Shown one piece after another: positions 41,974 through 50,415 of a DNA stretch of 64,000 bases (positions are counted from its first letter, which is position 1; each line of letters opens with the position of its first letter). Made by a program: the position numbers and the translations under genes. Origin of the DNA: Paenibacillus pinisoli (GTDB taxonomy: Bacteria > Bacillota > Bacilli > Paenibacillales > Paenibacillaceae); contig NZ_QXQB01000001.1 in assembly GCF_003605435.1 (NCBI RefSeq), forward strand, positions 1 to 64,000. Reading direction: 5' to 3'. The notes beneath the pieces were generated by a model. That model worked only from the letters and a program-made list of their open reading frames with translations, did not search any database and was not told the origin of the DNA.

Positions 41974-42282
41974 CTAAGTCAAGCTTGCCAGATGTTCACG
42001 CAGACGCTCCATCGTCTGCTCAGCGCCTGGCACTGCGTAGGTTTTTACCTTATCGAAAACAGCGGGCGTCTACTCAAATACAGTATGGTAAGTGAGCTGT
42101 GTACGGCCTTCCCTATCCTCGAAGCTTGCAGTCGCGACAAAATGCGGAAATACCGCATGCTTGAACACAATCCGCTCCGGTCTGACGACCTCTACGAAAA
42201 TGTTCGTGTTCGGTTTCTTTCCGATTGCTTTGTCATACATGCGATGCCAGTCCAAAGTACGCACCGACTGCGCTGCCCTCAC
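41974..42282 (-). pseudogene. SRPBCC/AHSA1-domain gene, truncated and with an internal stop
   Basis: The frame beginning at 42282 contains the conserved middle of an AHSA1-type protein (FVEVVRPERIVFKHAVFPHFVATASFED). It then has TAG at 42072-42070 and continues in the same frame, TPAVFDKVKTYAVPGAEQTM and ERLREHLASLT, to a second TAG at 41974. That tail is the normal C-terminus of the family. The N-terminal third is missing. So the gene has lost both its start and its full reading. An intact relative sits at 46363 next to an ArsR regulator. Confidence 0.75.
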
Positions 42283-42346
42283 TCTAATCCGATTTTCTCG
42301 GCTTGCAGCACGCTCCCCATGCTGCTTCCTGCTCTCATCCCCTATG

Positions 42347-43162
42347 TTACTCCGCCCCCGCAGCTTTCAGCTTCTCCAGGATTCTCCGTTTACGGTACAT
42401 CATTTTGCCCGTCTCCGCGACGTCCCGCAGCGTTGATCGGTTCAAGAAAGCGCCGAACAGCATGCCTGCGACCGGGATCATCTGGAAGAGCTTTTTCCAC
42501 CCGAAGTTGTCTCTATACGTGAGCATCACCTCGCGCCAGCCCTCCAGCTGGGACATCACCTGCCCGCTTCGCTCGCCGGATTGGAAGGCGGCCAGATCAT
42601 CTAGGATCGCTTTCTTGCCCACGATGTCGGACGAGGAAAATTGCAGACACTTCACTATAAAGATTCGCTCCGACTTTTCTGTCGGATCATAGCCATAGCT
42701 GATCGCGATCTCCTGCAGCGCTTTAAGCGAGATGCCGAGCAGCAGCGGGATATCGATGGCAAGCGTGAACAAGCCGCCAAAGCCCGTCGTTGCTCCCTGC
42801 AGAGTCGCTGTCTTGGTCCCCGTCTCCATAATGCTGTCCGCCATCTTGTCCATCTTACCGAGCGGAAGCTGGCTGATCCTCTCCAAGGCAGCTGCCTCGT
42901 CTTGCTCCCCATTCGGGAAAAACTTGCGGTACATCTGCTCCTTGCTGATCAGATATTGCCCGCCGCTCTGAACATAGTTTCCAAGCTCGTCCAGCGCCGT
43001 TCCGATTTTCTCTTGAATGAACTTCGGCGTAATCCGGTCCAGCAAAGCAAAAGGCAGCCGGCCAAGCTTTTCCCAGAAAAACAAATCCTTCTGCTCCTGC
43101 TCCCACTTTTCGATCAGCATCAGCTGAGCTCTTAACTCTTCTACAGCATCTATATTCGTCAT
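42347..43162 (-). CDS. EcsC-family protein
   Basis: 271 residues of the EcsC family, named after a protein encoded with the EcsAB ABC transporter in Bacillus; biochemical role unknown. Family features: an acidic N-terminal region, then GATTGFGGLFTLAIDIPLLLGISLKALQEIAISYGYDP (about 123-160) and FQMIPVAGMLFGAFLNRSTLRDVAETGKMMYRKRRIL at the C-terminus. The hydrophobic stretch suggests membrane association. No ecsA or ecsB genes nearby. Confidence 0.88.
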   Translation of the reverse strand: MTNIDAVEELRAQLMLIEKWEQEQKDLFFWEKLGRLPFALLDRITPKFIQEKIGTALDELGNYVQSGGQYLISKEQMYRKFFPNGEQDEAAALERISQLPLGKMDKMADSIMETGTKTATLQGATTGFGGLFTLAIDIPLLLGISLKALQEIAISYGYDPTEKSERIFIVKCLQFSSSDIVGKKAILDDLAAFQSGERSGQVMSQLEGWREVMLTYRDNFGWKKLFQMIPVAGMLFGAFLNRSTLRDVAETGKMMYRKRRILEKLKAAGAE

Positions 43163-43247
43163 TGGATCATGGACACCTCTTCAGGAAATAATCTGATGCC
43201 ATACATACTGCGAAAAGCGCTGCAACGTTTCATAAAATGCAAAAAAG

Positions 43248-43278
43248 AACGGATAACGCCGTCCAACGTATCCGTTCC
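43248..43278 (-). terminator. Intrinsic terminator of the flavin reductase gene
   Basis: GAACGGATA/TATCCGTTC stem followed on the minus strand by six T. The gap between 43163 and 43330 contains nothing else. Confidence 0.85.
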
Positions 43279-43330
43279 ATCGTTATCGATTCGTCTGCGC
43301 CTGCCCTTAGGAGGCAGACGCTGATCATCT

Positions 43331-44047
43331 CTAGTATCCGAAAAAGGCATCTTTTTTAATATTCGCTTTAGAAACCCCGTTCTTCTGCACATACTCCGAG
43401 ATCGAATCCACCATGCCTTTAGGCCCTGCAACAAAGTATTTGCCGCTGCCCTTATGCTCGCCGGCGAACTTGTCGATCTCCTGATTCAATGCGTCCCGCG
43501 ATTGCAAATACGTAATCCGCAGCGAAGTGCGTTCTTCAATCGATTCAAGCTCCTCCTTATACGGATAAAAGCCCTCGCTATCCAGATATAGCAAATGGAC
43601 AGGACGCCCGTTACGTTTTCCTTCCGCTTCGAGCTGCTTCGCGATCGCCCGGAATGGCGTAATGCCGATGCCGCCAGCAATCAGCAGCGAAGGACTGCTG
43701 TCCTGCAAGGAAAAAGACCCTACCGGACCGGTCATTTTGATGGTCATGCCTGGCTGTAATTCCAGCATCGCCTTTTTGAACTCGCTCGGCGCGTCGCCAA
43801 TCCGCATCGTAAGCCTGACTGCGTTTTCTGAAGGAGCAGATGCAATGCTGAACGGTTTTGTCGGATTTTTTACTTTCTTATGCGTAATAGTGAACAGTCC
43901 ATATTGTCCTGGCTGCCAGTTCATATCCTTGCCTTTTTCGAAGAGAAACGTATAGACGCCGTCCGCTTCCTTGTTGCTGGCGATTAAGGCCAGCTCCCTC
44001 TTTTTGAACATGGAGAGCACATCTTGCAAGAAACCCAATCTCCTCAT
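43331..44047 (-). CDS. Ferredoxin-NADP+ reductase-like flavoprotein
   Basis: About 238 residues. FAD-binding front domain (WQPGQYGLFTITHKKVKNPTKPFSIASAPSE; the R-x-Y-S motif appears as KPFSIAS) and NAD-binding domain (LLIAGGIGITPFRAIAKQL, FVAGPKGMVDSISEYVQKNGV) ending in an aromatic FFGY. No ferredoxin domain is present, so it needs a separate partner. Start is uncertain: the ATG at 44047 touches AAGGGG, and TTG at 44029, ten bases after GAGGAG, is a good alternative. The longer frame from 44164 overlaps the uvrA paralogue and is rejected. Follows that gene closely. Confidence 0.85.
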   Translation of the reverse strand: MRRLGFLQDVLSMFKKRELALIASNKEADGVYTFLFEKGKDMNWQPGQYGLFTITHKKVKNPTKPFSIASAPSENAVRLTMRIGDAPSEFKKAMLELQPGMTIKMTGPVGSFSLQDSSPSLLIAGGIGITPFRAIAKQLEAEGKRNGRPVHLLYLDSEGFYPYKEELESIEERTSLRITYLQSRDALNQEIDKFAGEHKGSGKYFVAGPKGMVDSISEYVQKNGVSKANIKKDAFFGY

Positions 44048-44066
44048 CCCCTTCCAACCGTATGCT

Positions 44067-46325
44067 TTATTGCTGCAAGTATTTGCCTGTAATCGATTGT
44101 TCTGCCTTGATGATCTCTGAAGGTACGCCCTCGAACACAACCTGGCCGCCCTTGCTGCCCCCATCCGGGCCCATATCGATTAACCAATCCGCTTGGCTGA
44201 TGACGTCGAGATTATGCTCAATCACAATCACCGTATTACCTGCATCAACAAGCCGATTCATAATTCCCATCAGCTGGCCGATGTCCGACATATGAAGGCC
44301 TGTCGTCGGCTCATCCATGACGTAGATGCTGCCTTGCTTGTGCAGCTCGCTGGCGAGCTTGATGCGCTGGCATTCCCCGCCGGAGAGCGTGCTGAGCGGC
44401 TGGCCAAGCGTGATATAATTCAAGCCTACATCACTGAGCGCTTGCAGCTTGCGAACAACCTCTTTGAGCTCGAAGAACTCCAAGCCCTGCTCGACAGTCA
44501 GCGCCAGCACATCTGCAATGGACTTGCCATTCAGCTTATATTCCAGCACTTCTTCCTTGAAACGCTTGCCTCCGCATACCTCGCAAGGAAGCTTCACGCT
44601 TTCGAGGAACGCAAGATCAGTGTATACAACGCCGAGCCCTTGGCAATTCTCACAAGCGCCCTTGGAGTTGAAGCTGAACAAGCCTTGGTTCACCTTGTTG
44701 GCCGTCGCAAAAGCTTTGCGGACATCATCCATAATGCCGGTATAGGTTGCCGGATTGGAACGGGTCGAGACGCCAACCGCCGATTGGTCGATCACAATCG
44801 CTTCCGGATGCTCGCTCAGGAATACCTCATTGATCAGCGTACTCTTGCCAGAGCCTGCAACGCCGGTTACGACGGTAAGCACCCCGGTTGGAATATCCAC
44901 GCTTACATCGCGCAGATTGTGCAAGGCAGCATGCTCGATCGGGAGGCTGCCGGTTGGCTTTCGGAATGCTTGCTTCAGCTGGAGCGGTCGCTTCATATGA
45001 TCGCCTGTAAGCGTACCGGATTCCAGCAAGCCGGAATAGCTGCCTTCATACACGATCGTGCCACCTCGGCTTCCGGCGTGAGGGCCGACATCCACGATAT
45101 GGTCCGCTACCTTGATCACATCAGGATCATGCTCGACAACAATGACGGTGTTGCCTTTGTCGCGCAGCTTCTGGAGCAATTCATTCAGCCTGTGCACGTC
45201 GCGAGGATGAAGGCCGACACTTGGCTCATCGAAGATGTACGTGACATCGACCAGGCTGCCGCTCAAGTGCTTCACCATCTTCACACGCTGCGATTCGCCG
45301 CCGGACAGCGTATCTGTCTCACGGTCCAATGTGAGATAATCCAGTCCGATATCTGCCAGATGCTGGAGCCTCTCAGCAAGCGACTTGATCATCGGCGCTG
45401 CTATTGAATCGTCAACTTCACGAATGACGCGGATAAGCTGGCCGACCTCCATCGCGGACATCTCCGCAATATTGAGCCCGTTAATCCTGCAGCCAAGCGC
45501 TGCCTGAGTTAGTCTGGCGCCGTTGCAGGTGGAGCAAGACCCCTCCGAGATGAATGGCGCAACCGCCTTTTGCGTCCGCTCGGATTTGGTCTTCACGTCC
45601 TGCTTGATGTACTTATTGGCGAATTTCTCAATGACGCCTTCCACGGTAATGTTCGTTGCTTTGCCCGCAAAATCCATCTTCACCTTTCTCGCTTTGCCAT
45701 GCAGCAGCAGCTCCAGATCCTCATCCGAATAATCGCTTAGCTTCTTGTCCGGATCGAAGGAGCCGGACTGTACGAGTATATTCCAATCCCAGCTGTCCAC
45801 CGAGTAATCAGGAAGCATGATTGCCCCTTCTCTCAGCGATTTCGTCATATCTACTGCCTTGCTCATATTGATCCCCAGCCTGCGGCCGAGTCCGTTGCAC
45901 TCGGGGCACATGCCCTGCGGATCGTTGAAGGAGAACAGATGCGAGCCTCCGATATGGGGCTGTCCGATTCGGGAGAAGAGCAGACGCAAAATCGGCGAAA
46001 TATCCGTAATGGTGCCCATTGTAGAATGGGAGCCGCCACCGAGCCGTTTCTGATCCACAATGACCGCCATGCTCAGATTCTCGATTGCATCCGTATCCGG
46101 CTGCGGCACGCGCGGCAGGAAATTGCGCACGAACATGCTGAAGTTCTCATTGAGCAAGCGCGTCGACTCTGCTGCAATCGTATCGAATACAATGGAAGAC
46201 TTGCCGGATCCGGACACACCGGTGAATATCGTAATCTTCCGCTTAGGAATGCGTAAGGATACGTTTTTGAGATTGTTCTCCCTTGCGCCCAAAATGACGA
46301 TATGCTGCTGGTTCAATTCGCTCAT
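44067..46325 (-). CDS. UvrA paralogue, short type (drug-resistance-associated)
   Basis: 752 residues, against about 940 for true UvrA. Two ABC cassettes are visible: Walker A GVSGSGKSS (about 36-44) and GVAGSGKST in the second half, with signature motifs LSGGESQRVKMVKHL and LSGGECQRIKLASEL. Zinc modules CPECNGLG, CSTCNG and CENCQGLG...CEVCGG are partly kept, but the UvrB-binding region is absent. Such UvrA2/DrrC-like proteins confer resistance to DNA-intercalating drugs or have unknown roles; they do not act in normal excision repair. Ribosome binding site AAGGATG. Confidence 0.92.
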   Translation of the reverse strand: MSELNQQHIVILGARENNLKNVSLRIPKRKITIFTGVSGSGKSSIVFDTIAAESTRLLNENFSMFVRNFLPRVPQPDTDAIENLSMAVIVDQKRLGGGSHSTMGTITDISPILRLLFSRIGQPHIGGSHLFSFNDPQGMCPECNGLGRRLGINMSKAVDMTKSLREGAIMLPDYSVDSWDWNILVQSGSFDPDKKLSDYSDEDLELLLHGKARKVKMDFAGKATNITVEGVIEKFANKYIKQDVKTKSERTQKAVAPFISEGSCSTCNGARLTQAALGCRINGLNIAEMSAMEVGQLIRVIREVDDSIAAPMIKSLAERLQHLADIGLDYLTLDRETDTLSGGESQRVKMVKHLSGSLVDVTYIFDEPSVGLHPRDVHRLNELLQKLRDKGNTVIVVEHDPDVIKVADHIVDVGPHAGSRGGTIVYEGSYSGLLESGTLTGDHMKRPLQLKQAFRKPTGSLPIEHAALHNLRDVSVDIPTGVLTVVTGVAGSGKSTLINEVFLSEHPEAIVIDQSAVGVSTRSNPATYTGIMDDVRKAFATANKVNQGLFSFNSKGACENCQGLGVVYTDLAFLESVKLPCEVCGGKRFKEEVLEYKLNGKSIADVLALTVEQGLEFFELKEVVRKLQALSDVGLNYITLGQPLSTLSGGECQRIKLASELHKQGSIYVMDEPTTGLHMSDIGQLMGIMNRLVDAGNTVIVIEHNLDVISQADWLIDMGPDGGSKGGQVVFEGVPSEIIKAEQSITGKYLQQ

Positions 46326-46362
46326 CTTAACATCCTTCCATTATCAAAAAAGTGCTAGTTTA

Positions 46363-46764
46363 TTATTCCGCCAACAGCTTCTCGAGCTCGCCGCTCCACT
46401 GGCTCCAGCCATGCTTCGCGCCTGCCAGACCATGTGGATTGGAGAATCCGGTCTGCTCCAGATGAAGATTAACCTTTCCGTCCTCCAGCTCTTGCAGCGT
46501 CCATACGACCGTGTGCTTCTCGTCGCCTACAGCCCATGTGTAGGACAAGCGATTCGGCGGTTCCACGGCAAGCACTTCACCGTCAATGACGCCATCCCAA
46601 TACTCATTCGGCTCTGCGCGGAATTGAAATTTGTACCCTACGATCGGCTTGAAGTTATTTTTCAATACCCACTTCTCCAGCTTCTCGGAATCCGTAACCG
46701 CAGCCCAAAGCTTCTCGATCGTAGTCTTATACTGAAAATCCAGGTTTAATGCCAAACTCATCAT
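46363..46764 (-). CDS. SRPBCC (AHSA1-like) domain protein
   Basis: 133-residue START/Bet v1-like ligand-binding domain: FQYKTTIEKLWAAVTDSEKLEKWVL, YWDGVIDGEVLAVEPPNRLSYTWAV and HGLAGAKHGWSQWSGELEKLL. Its start codon overlaps the stop region of the upstream arsR, a very common arsR-SRPBCC cassette in Firmicutes and actinobacteria. The ligand is unknown. Ribosome binding site GAGGAGGACG. The uvrA paralogue follows 38 bp downstream, so all four genes to the flavin reductase may be read together. Confidence 0.9.
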   Translation of the reverse strand: MMSLALNLDFQYKTTIEKLWAAVTDSEKLEKWVLKNNFKPIVGYKFQFRAEPNEYWDGVIDGEVLAVEPPNRLSYTWAVGDEKHTVVWTLQELEDGKVNLHLEQTGFSNPHGLAGAKHGWSQWSGELEKLLAE

Positions 46765-47087
46765 TCGTCCTCCTCTAATAGTTGGTTAAGCCTTAACATA
46801 TTTGCACTCCAGAACTTGCTGTAGAACGCTACCCAATCTTGCACTTCGCGAAGCGGAGCGGGATTTAGTGTATATCGCGTCTCTCTGCCGACCTTGCGGT
46901 CATGAACCAGTCCTGCTTCCTTGAGAACCGTCAAATGCTTGGATACAGCGGTTCGTCCCATCTGAAATTGTGACGTCAGCTCATGAAGCGGCTGCTCCTC
47001 TCCGAGAGCAAGCAAATGGATCAGCTGGCGCCTCGTCGGATCGGCTATCGCGTCAAATACATCCCGCATTTCGTTGTTTTCGATCAC
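46761..47087 (-). CDS. ArsR-family transcriptional regulator
   Basis: 108 residues: DVFDAIADPTRRQLIHLLALGEEQPLHELTSQFQMGRTAVSKHLTVLKEAGLVHDRKVGRETRYTLNPAPL is a standard ArsR winged helix-turn-helix with no metal-binding cysteines, and VQDWVAFYSKFWSANMLRLNQLLEE is the dimerisation helix typical of the SRPBCC-linked subgroup. GTG at 47087 with AGGTGAGGG is the likely start. It is controlled by a promoter with two tandem palindromes (47124-47176), presumably its own operators. Confidence 0.92.
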   Translation of the reverse strand: MIENNEMRDVFDAIADPTRRQLIHLLALGEEQPLHELTSQFQMGRTAVSKHLTVLKEAGLVHDRKVGRETRYTLNPAPLREVQDWVAFYSKFWSANMLRLNQLLEEDE

Positions 47088-47123
47088 TATACCCTCACCT
47101 AATTGTTAGTAAAATGCATAATT

Positions 47124-47176
47124 GGACACCATATGGTGACGAATTGATTATAGGACACCGTTTGGTGGCGTGTCAA
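47124..47176 (-). promoter_or_regulatory. arsR-SRPBCC promoter with two tandem operators
   Basis: On the minus strand a perfect TTGACA (47176-47171), an 18-bp spacer and a perfect TATAAT (47152-47147). One near-palindrome, CACCAAACGGTG, fills the spacer (47157-47168). The other, the perfect CACCATATGGTG (47128-47139), lies just after the -10 box. They share a GGACACC-NNN-TGGTG pattern and repeat every 29 bp. Confidence 0.8.
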
Positions 47177-47225
47177 CAGATTATAGCTTGCACGACTATT
47201 TGGCAAATATAACAATATGAACTCC

Positions 47226-47894
47226 CTACCCTAATTCCTGCACAGAGCCATTCGGGTATCCTACCATAACCTTAGATGCGAGCCGTATGAATAAGCCATT
47301 CTCCACCACACCCGGAATCCTGTTAATCGAAGATTCCAGCTCCTCCGCGCATTTGATCTCCTTGAAATCACAATCCACAATGTAGTTGCCATTGTCTGTT
47401 ATAAACGGTTTGTTCTGGTGGAGTCGCAAACTCGGAATACAGCCCAGCTTCTGCAGCTTCCTCTGAGTCTGGCCAGCTCCGAACGATACAATCTCTACGG
47501 GCAAATGAAATTTCCCCAGCCTCTGAACCTGCTTCGTATGATCTACCACCACAATAAGTTCTTTGCTAGCGGCTGCCACGATCTTTTCGCGCAGCAGTGC
47601 GCCGCCTCCGCCTTTGATCAAGTTCCAGTCGCTATCGACCTCATCCGCTCCATCGATCGTCAAGTCAATCTCGAACACATCGGATAGAGACAGAACCGGA
47701 ATGCCCAGCTCAAGGGCTAATTGCTCAGATTGAACAGAAGTCGCCACCGCCTGAATGCCAAGGCCGTCTTTCACTCTACTGCCCAGCTTCTGAATCGCCC
47801 AATATGCTGTCGATCCCGTGCCCAATCCAACGATCATGCCGTCCTGTACATACTCCACAGCCTGCTCCGCTGCAGCTCTTTTGGATTCCATCAT
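47226..47894 (-). CDS. rpiA: Ribose-5-phosphate isomerase A
   Basis: Interconverts ribose 5-phosphate and ribulose 5-phosphate in the pentose phosphate pathway. 222 residues. Family motifs in order: GMIVGLGTGSTAYWAIQKLG (phosphate loop), IDLTIDGADEVDSDWNLIKGGGGALLREKIVA with the catalytic acidic pair in DGADEVD, and the ligand-loop VVDHTKQVQRLGKFHLPVEI. The ATG at 47894 follows AGGGGGG by five bases. The frame opening at 47915 adds residues that overlap the ribosome binding site. Single gene, so it is probably an additional or the only RpiA. Confidence 0.95.
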   Translation of the reverse strand: MMESKRAAAEQAVEYVQDGMIVGLGTGSTAYWAIQKLGSRVKDGLGIQAVATSVQSEQLALELGIPVLSLSDVFEIDLTIDGADEVDSDWNLIKGGGGALLREKIVAAASKELIVVVDHTKQVQRLGKFHLPVEIVSFGAGQTQRKLQKLGCIPSLRLHQNKPFITDNGNYIVDCDFKEIKCAEELESSINRIPGVVENGLFIRLASKVMVGYPNGSVQELG

Positions 47895-48104
47895 AGTTGC
47901 CCCCCTGCTCTTCATTCTTCACCTATTATTGTAATCCAATAATTGCAAAGAAATCATATTTATTTGACTATTACTGCTGCTCTCTTCACTATGCTGCGCA
48001 TACAAATATTTGGTTTTCTGCAACATTTCAAATTGAAATGTCGTCAATAGGTCGTAATCGAAGAGCTCCGATTATTAGAATTTCAGAACAAGGAGATTAA
48101 CCCC

Positions 48105-48695
48105 ATGAAAAAAACAGCTATGTCTCTTCTCGTCGTCACCGCATTGCTTGGCAGCTTGCTGACCGCATGCTCCGGCAATAGCAACAATAATGGCGCAACG
48201 CCGCCAGCAACTAATACGCCAATCGCAAGCGAAAGCCCGACGCCGAGCCCAAGCCCGTCCGATGTGCCGGACAATACCGAAAAGCCGGATGACAACAAAG
48301 CCGATTCGTCTACCGATAAAATCATGAAAGCCATGCTGGACAAAATAGAACAACCAGGCCTTATGGACCTGACCAAAGACGATATTGACACCTATTATGT
48401 CATCGATACCGACCTGATTGATGAATTTACGATCAAAACACCGGCTTTCAATCTCAGCTCCAACGAGATTGCCATCGTCAAAGTGAAGGATAACAAAGAT
48501 ATCGCTGAAATCAAAAAAAGCATGGAGCAGCGCGCGGCAGACGTACAGAGAATGTTCGAGAACTATTTGCCGGAACCCTATAAGCTCGCTCAGAACTATA
48601 AAATCGCCACAGAAGGCGATTACGTCCTGTTCCTGATTTCCGAGAAAGCCGATGAGCTGGAGAAGGCCTTCAAGGAAGCGGCGGCCAAAGCTTAA
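48105..48695 (+). CDS. DUF4358-family lipoprotein
   Basis: 196 residues. The type II signal peptide ends at Cys22 (LLTACSG), followed by an Asn/Pro/Ser-rich linker (residues 25-60, including TPSPSPSD) and a DUF4358 domain (DDIDTYYVIDTDLIDEFTIK, SSNEIAIVKVKDNKDIAEIKKSM, EQRAADVQRMFENYLPEPYKLAQN, YVLFLISEKADELEKAF). Outer-membrane-side lipid anchoring in a Gram-positive cell. Function unknown. AAGGAG six bases before the ATG. Own terminator downstream. Confidence 0.9.
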   Translation: MKKTAMSLLVVTALLGSLLTACSGNSNNNGATPPATNTPIASESPTPSPSPSDVPDNTEKPDDNKADSSTDKIMKAMLDKIEQPGLMDLTKDDIDTYYVIDTDLIDEFTIKTPAFNLSSNEIAIVKVKDNKDIAEIKKSMEQRAADVQRMFENYLPEPYKLAQNYKIATEGDYVLFLISEKADELEKAFKEAAAKA

Positions 48696-48729
48696 CTTGT
48701 GCTCTACGACCAGCATCTGCGTAAGAATA

Positions 48730-48773
48730 AAGACGCATCCATCCTCTATACAATGGAGGAAGGGATGCGTCTT
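48730..48773 (+). terminator. Intrinsic terminator of the DUF4358 gene
   Basis: Stem AAGACGCATCC with GGATGCGTCTT enclosing a smaller ATCCTC/GGAG-type hairpin, followed by T6. Confidence 0.9.
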
Positions 48774-48898
48774 TTTTAATATGGGGAGAACTTGGTGTCA
48801 CGAAGCGGGGTTAAATAATGCCAGCGAATATGAAACCTTGCATGCAGTTGGCGGGTATATAGTTTTAACTGGAAATATGGATAAAGGATGTGGGATAT

Positions 48899-49522
48899 AT
48901 GATGCCGAAAGAGCTGTTTTACTCCAGAACGTTTTGGGACCGTTATCATTGGGGGCTTCAGGATGACTTCAGCTATGAGATGCTGGAGGATAACCCTATT
49001 CATTTTCAACTGACAGATGACCATGCCTTGCTTCTGGATCCCGGAGATGACTTTGCTTACATCTCGCTCAGCTTTCAGGATGAGGCTGAAGAAGAGATTG
49101 AGATTGCTTGGGATGATGAAGCTCAATTCCACCCGAATGTGCTGAGATGGAGTGAATATAAGACGATCGTGGGTCGAATTGCGGAAGAACATGAGCTCGA
49201 GTCTTGGATTCCTGCCCTCCTGCTCCGCAGGTTTGTCAGTCTCCAGAGTATGGATGAGCTTCAAGACATATCGGCTTGGGAGCTGGAGATGCGAAGAGCA
49301 TCTGGACTCTATACCGAATCCGAATTGCGGGAATGGTTCGAGGAAAGCATGGCTAAAGCTGAAGAGGAATGGGAGAGTATCGACCGCACGTGGGTCTGCC
49401 GTGAGCCTTTCGGCTGGATTGTTGAAGGTGACGATGCTTATTCCCTACGGCAATCCGACAATACGGCATTCCCGTTTCAGCAATGGAATCTCATGCTGGC
49501 CGAACTAGGCTGCGAACGATAA
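48899..49522 (+). CDS. Hypothetical acidic protein
   Basis: 207 residues, strongly acidic (DEAEEEIEIAWDDEAQFHP), no signal peptide, membrane segment or motif that I recognise. Several Trp (WDRYHWG, EFEE...WESIDRTWVC) suggest a globular fold. Start chosen at the ATG 48899, with AAAGGA ten bases upstream. GTG at 48890 is too close. Monocistronic, followed by a hairpin. May belong to the broad group of small proteins with unknown immunity-like roles found near SMI1/SUFU genes, but this is speculation. Confidence 0.75.
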   Translation: MMPKELFYSRTFWDRYHWGLQDDFSYEMLEDNPIHFQLTDDHALLLDPGDDFAYISLSFQDEAEEEIEIAWDDEAQFHPNVLRWSEYKTIVGRIAEEHELESWIPALLLRRFVSLQSMDELQDISAWELEMRRASGLYTESELREWFEESMAKAEEEWESIDRTWVCREPFGWIVEGDDAYSLRQSDNTAFPFQQWNLMLAELGCER

Positions 49523-49528
49523 CAGACG

Positions 49529-49559
49529 CGGGCATTCGTTCCCAAGCAACGAATGCCCG
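49529..49559. terminator. Long perfect hairpin without a clear T run
   Basis: 12-bp stem CGGGCATTCGTT/AACGAATGCCCG with a 7-base loop, six bases after the stop codon at 49522. Only weak T content follows on either strand, so it may be an atypical terminator or an RNA 3' stabiliser. Confidence 0.5.
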
Positions 49560-49616
49560 CCAATATTGCAAGATGGGTGACCCGCAAAGCTAATGTATGA
49601 CTCACTTGCTCCGGTC

Positions 49617-50411
49617 CTACATAAAACCGCCAAAAAAGTGATTGGCCCTCTCCTGTGAGTATCCGTCACTCCCTTGCCATACCGCCATCGAGACAAAATC
49701 CGAATCCCATCCCTTACGCGTACGCGGCGTATCCTTTGCCGCAAGAACACCGGCAAAGCCCAGCACTTCCATGAGCACATCCCGTTCATTTTTGCTGGAG
49801 GGCAAGCAATCCTTCCAGCGCTTCTCCAGCTTTCGCGGTCCTTCTTGCTCCGTGCAGGACTCTGCAGCTTGCAGCAAATTTTTCAGAATAGCAACATCTT
49901 CCTCCTGCACGGCCGCTTCCTCTTCCCGGCTCAGCAGCTCGAGATCAAGCCAGCAATAGAGCAGATGATTGAGCCGAATGCCTCCCCATTTGACCCGTTC
50001 GAAATTCAATACGTTGAGATCGGCGTTCGTATAATCAGCATCCGACATCAGCTTATTGCTGTCGCAATGACCGCAGCTGCTATAGCCCGGGAGGGCAACA
50101 TGCTGCTCCCCATATGTATGCAGCGGCAATTCAGCGGTTAGCGCCCAGCTCGACAGCGCGCTGCGCAGATGCACCTTTCTGGCGGACAGACTATGCAGGA
50201 AAGCGGCTGCGACCCTTTCCTTCGGAATCATAATGTGCAGCTCGTTCAACCTGCTGATCAGCTCATCATGCCGGATCGTAAGCGGGTCGAACATAAGCCC
50301 ATGGCTCCTCGCATATTCGAAGTCCTCTCCAGAGAATGGCGCATGGCTGCTTCTCCAGCCCTGGGAGGTCCAGAAGGTTTGCATCAGAATTTTTTTCGCT
50401 TTCTTATCCAC
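49617..50411 (-). CDS. Hypothetical protein
   Basis: 264 residues with no recognisable domain. A CGHC motif (SCGHCDSNK, about 112-120) and a CWLDLELLSREEE segment could be a metal or redox site, but nothing confirms this. The N-terminal MDKKAKKILMQTFWTSQGWRSS...DFEYARSHGLMF and C-terminal DSDFVSMAVWQGSDGYSQERANHFFGGFM look conserved in character. Five bases separate it from the SUKH-like gene upstream, so they are very probably one operon. Confidence 0.75.
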   Translation of the reverse strand: MDKKAKKILMQTFWTSQGWRSSHAPFSGEDFEYARSHGLMFDPLTIRHDELISRLNELHIMIPKERVAAAFLHSLSARKVHLRSALSSWALTAELPLHTYGEQHVALPGYSSCGHCDSNKLMSDADYTNADLNVLNFERVKWGGIRLNHLLYCWLDLELLSREEEAAVQEEDVAILKNLLQAAESCTEQEGPRKLEKRWKDCLPSSKNERDVLMEVLGFAGVLAAKDTPRTRKGWDSDFVSMAVWQGSDGYSQERANHFFGGFM

Positions 50412-50415
50412 TGTG

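Noticed and set aside
44193..45407. 404-codon plus-strand open frame inside the uvrA paralogue
   Set aside because: It is the antisense of a strongly supported ABC-type ATPase gene, with no family features and no ribosome binding site. High GC at codon positions of the real gene explains the open frame.
48075..48716. 213-codon minus frame antisense to the DUF4358 lipoprotein
   Set aside because: The plus-strand gene has a signal peptide, lipobox, ribosome binding site and terminator; the minus frame has none.
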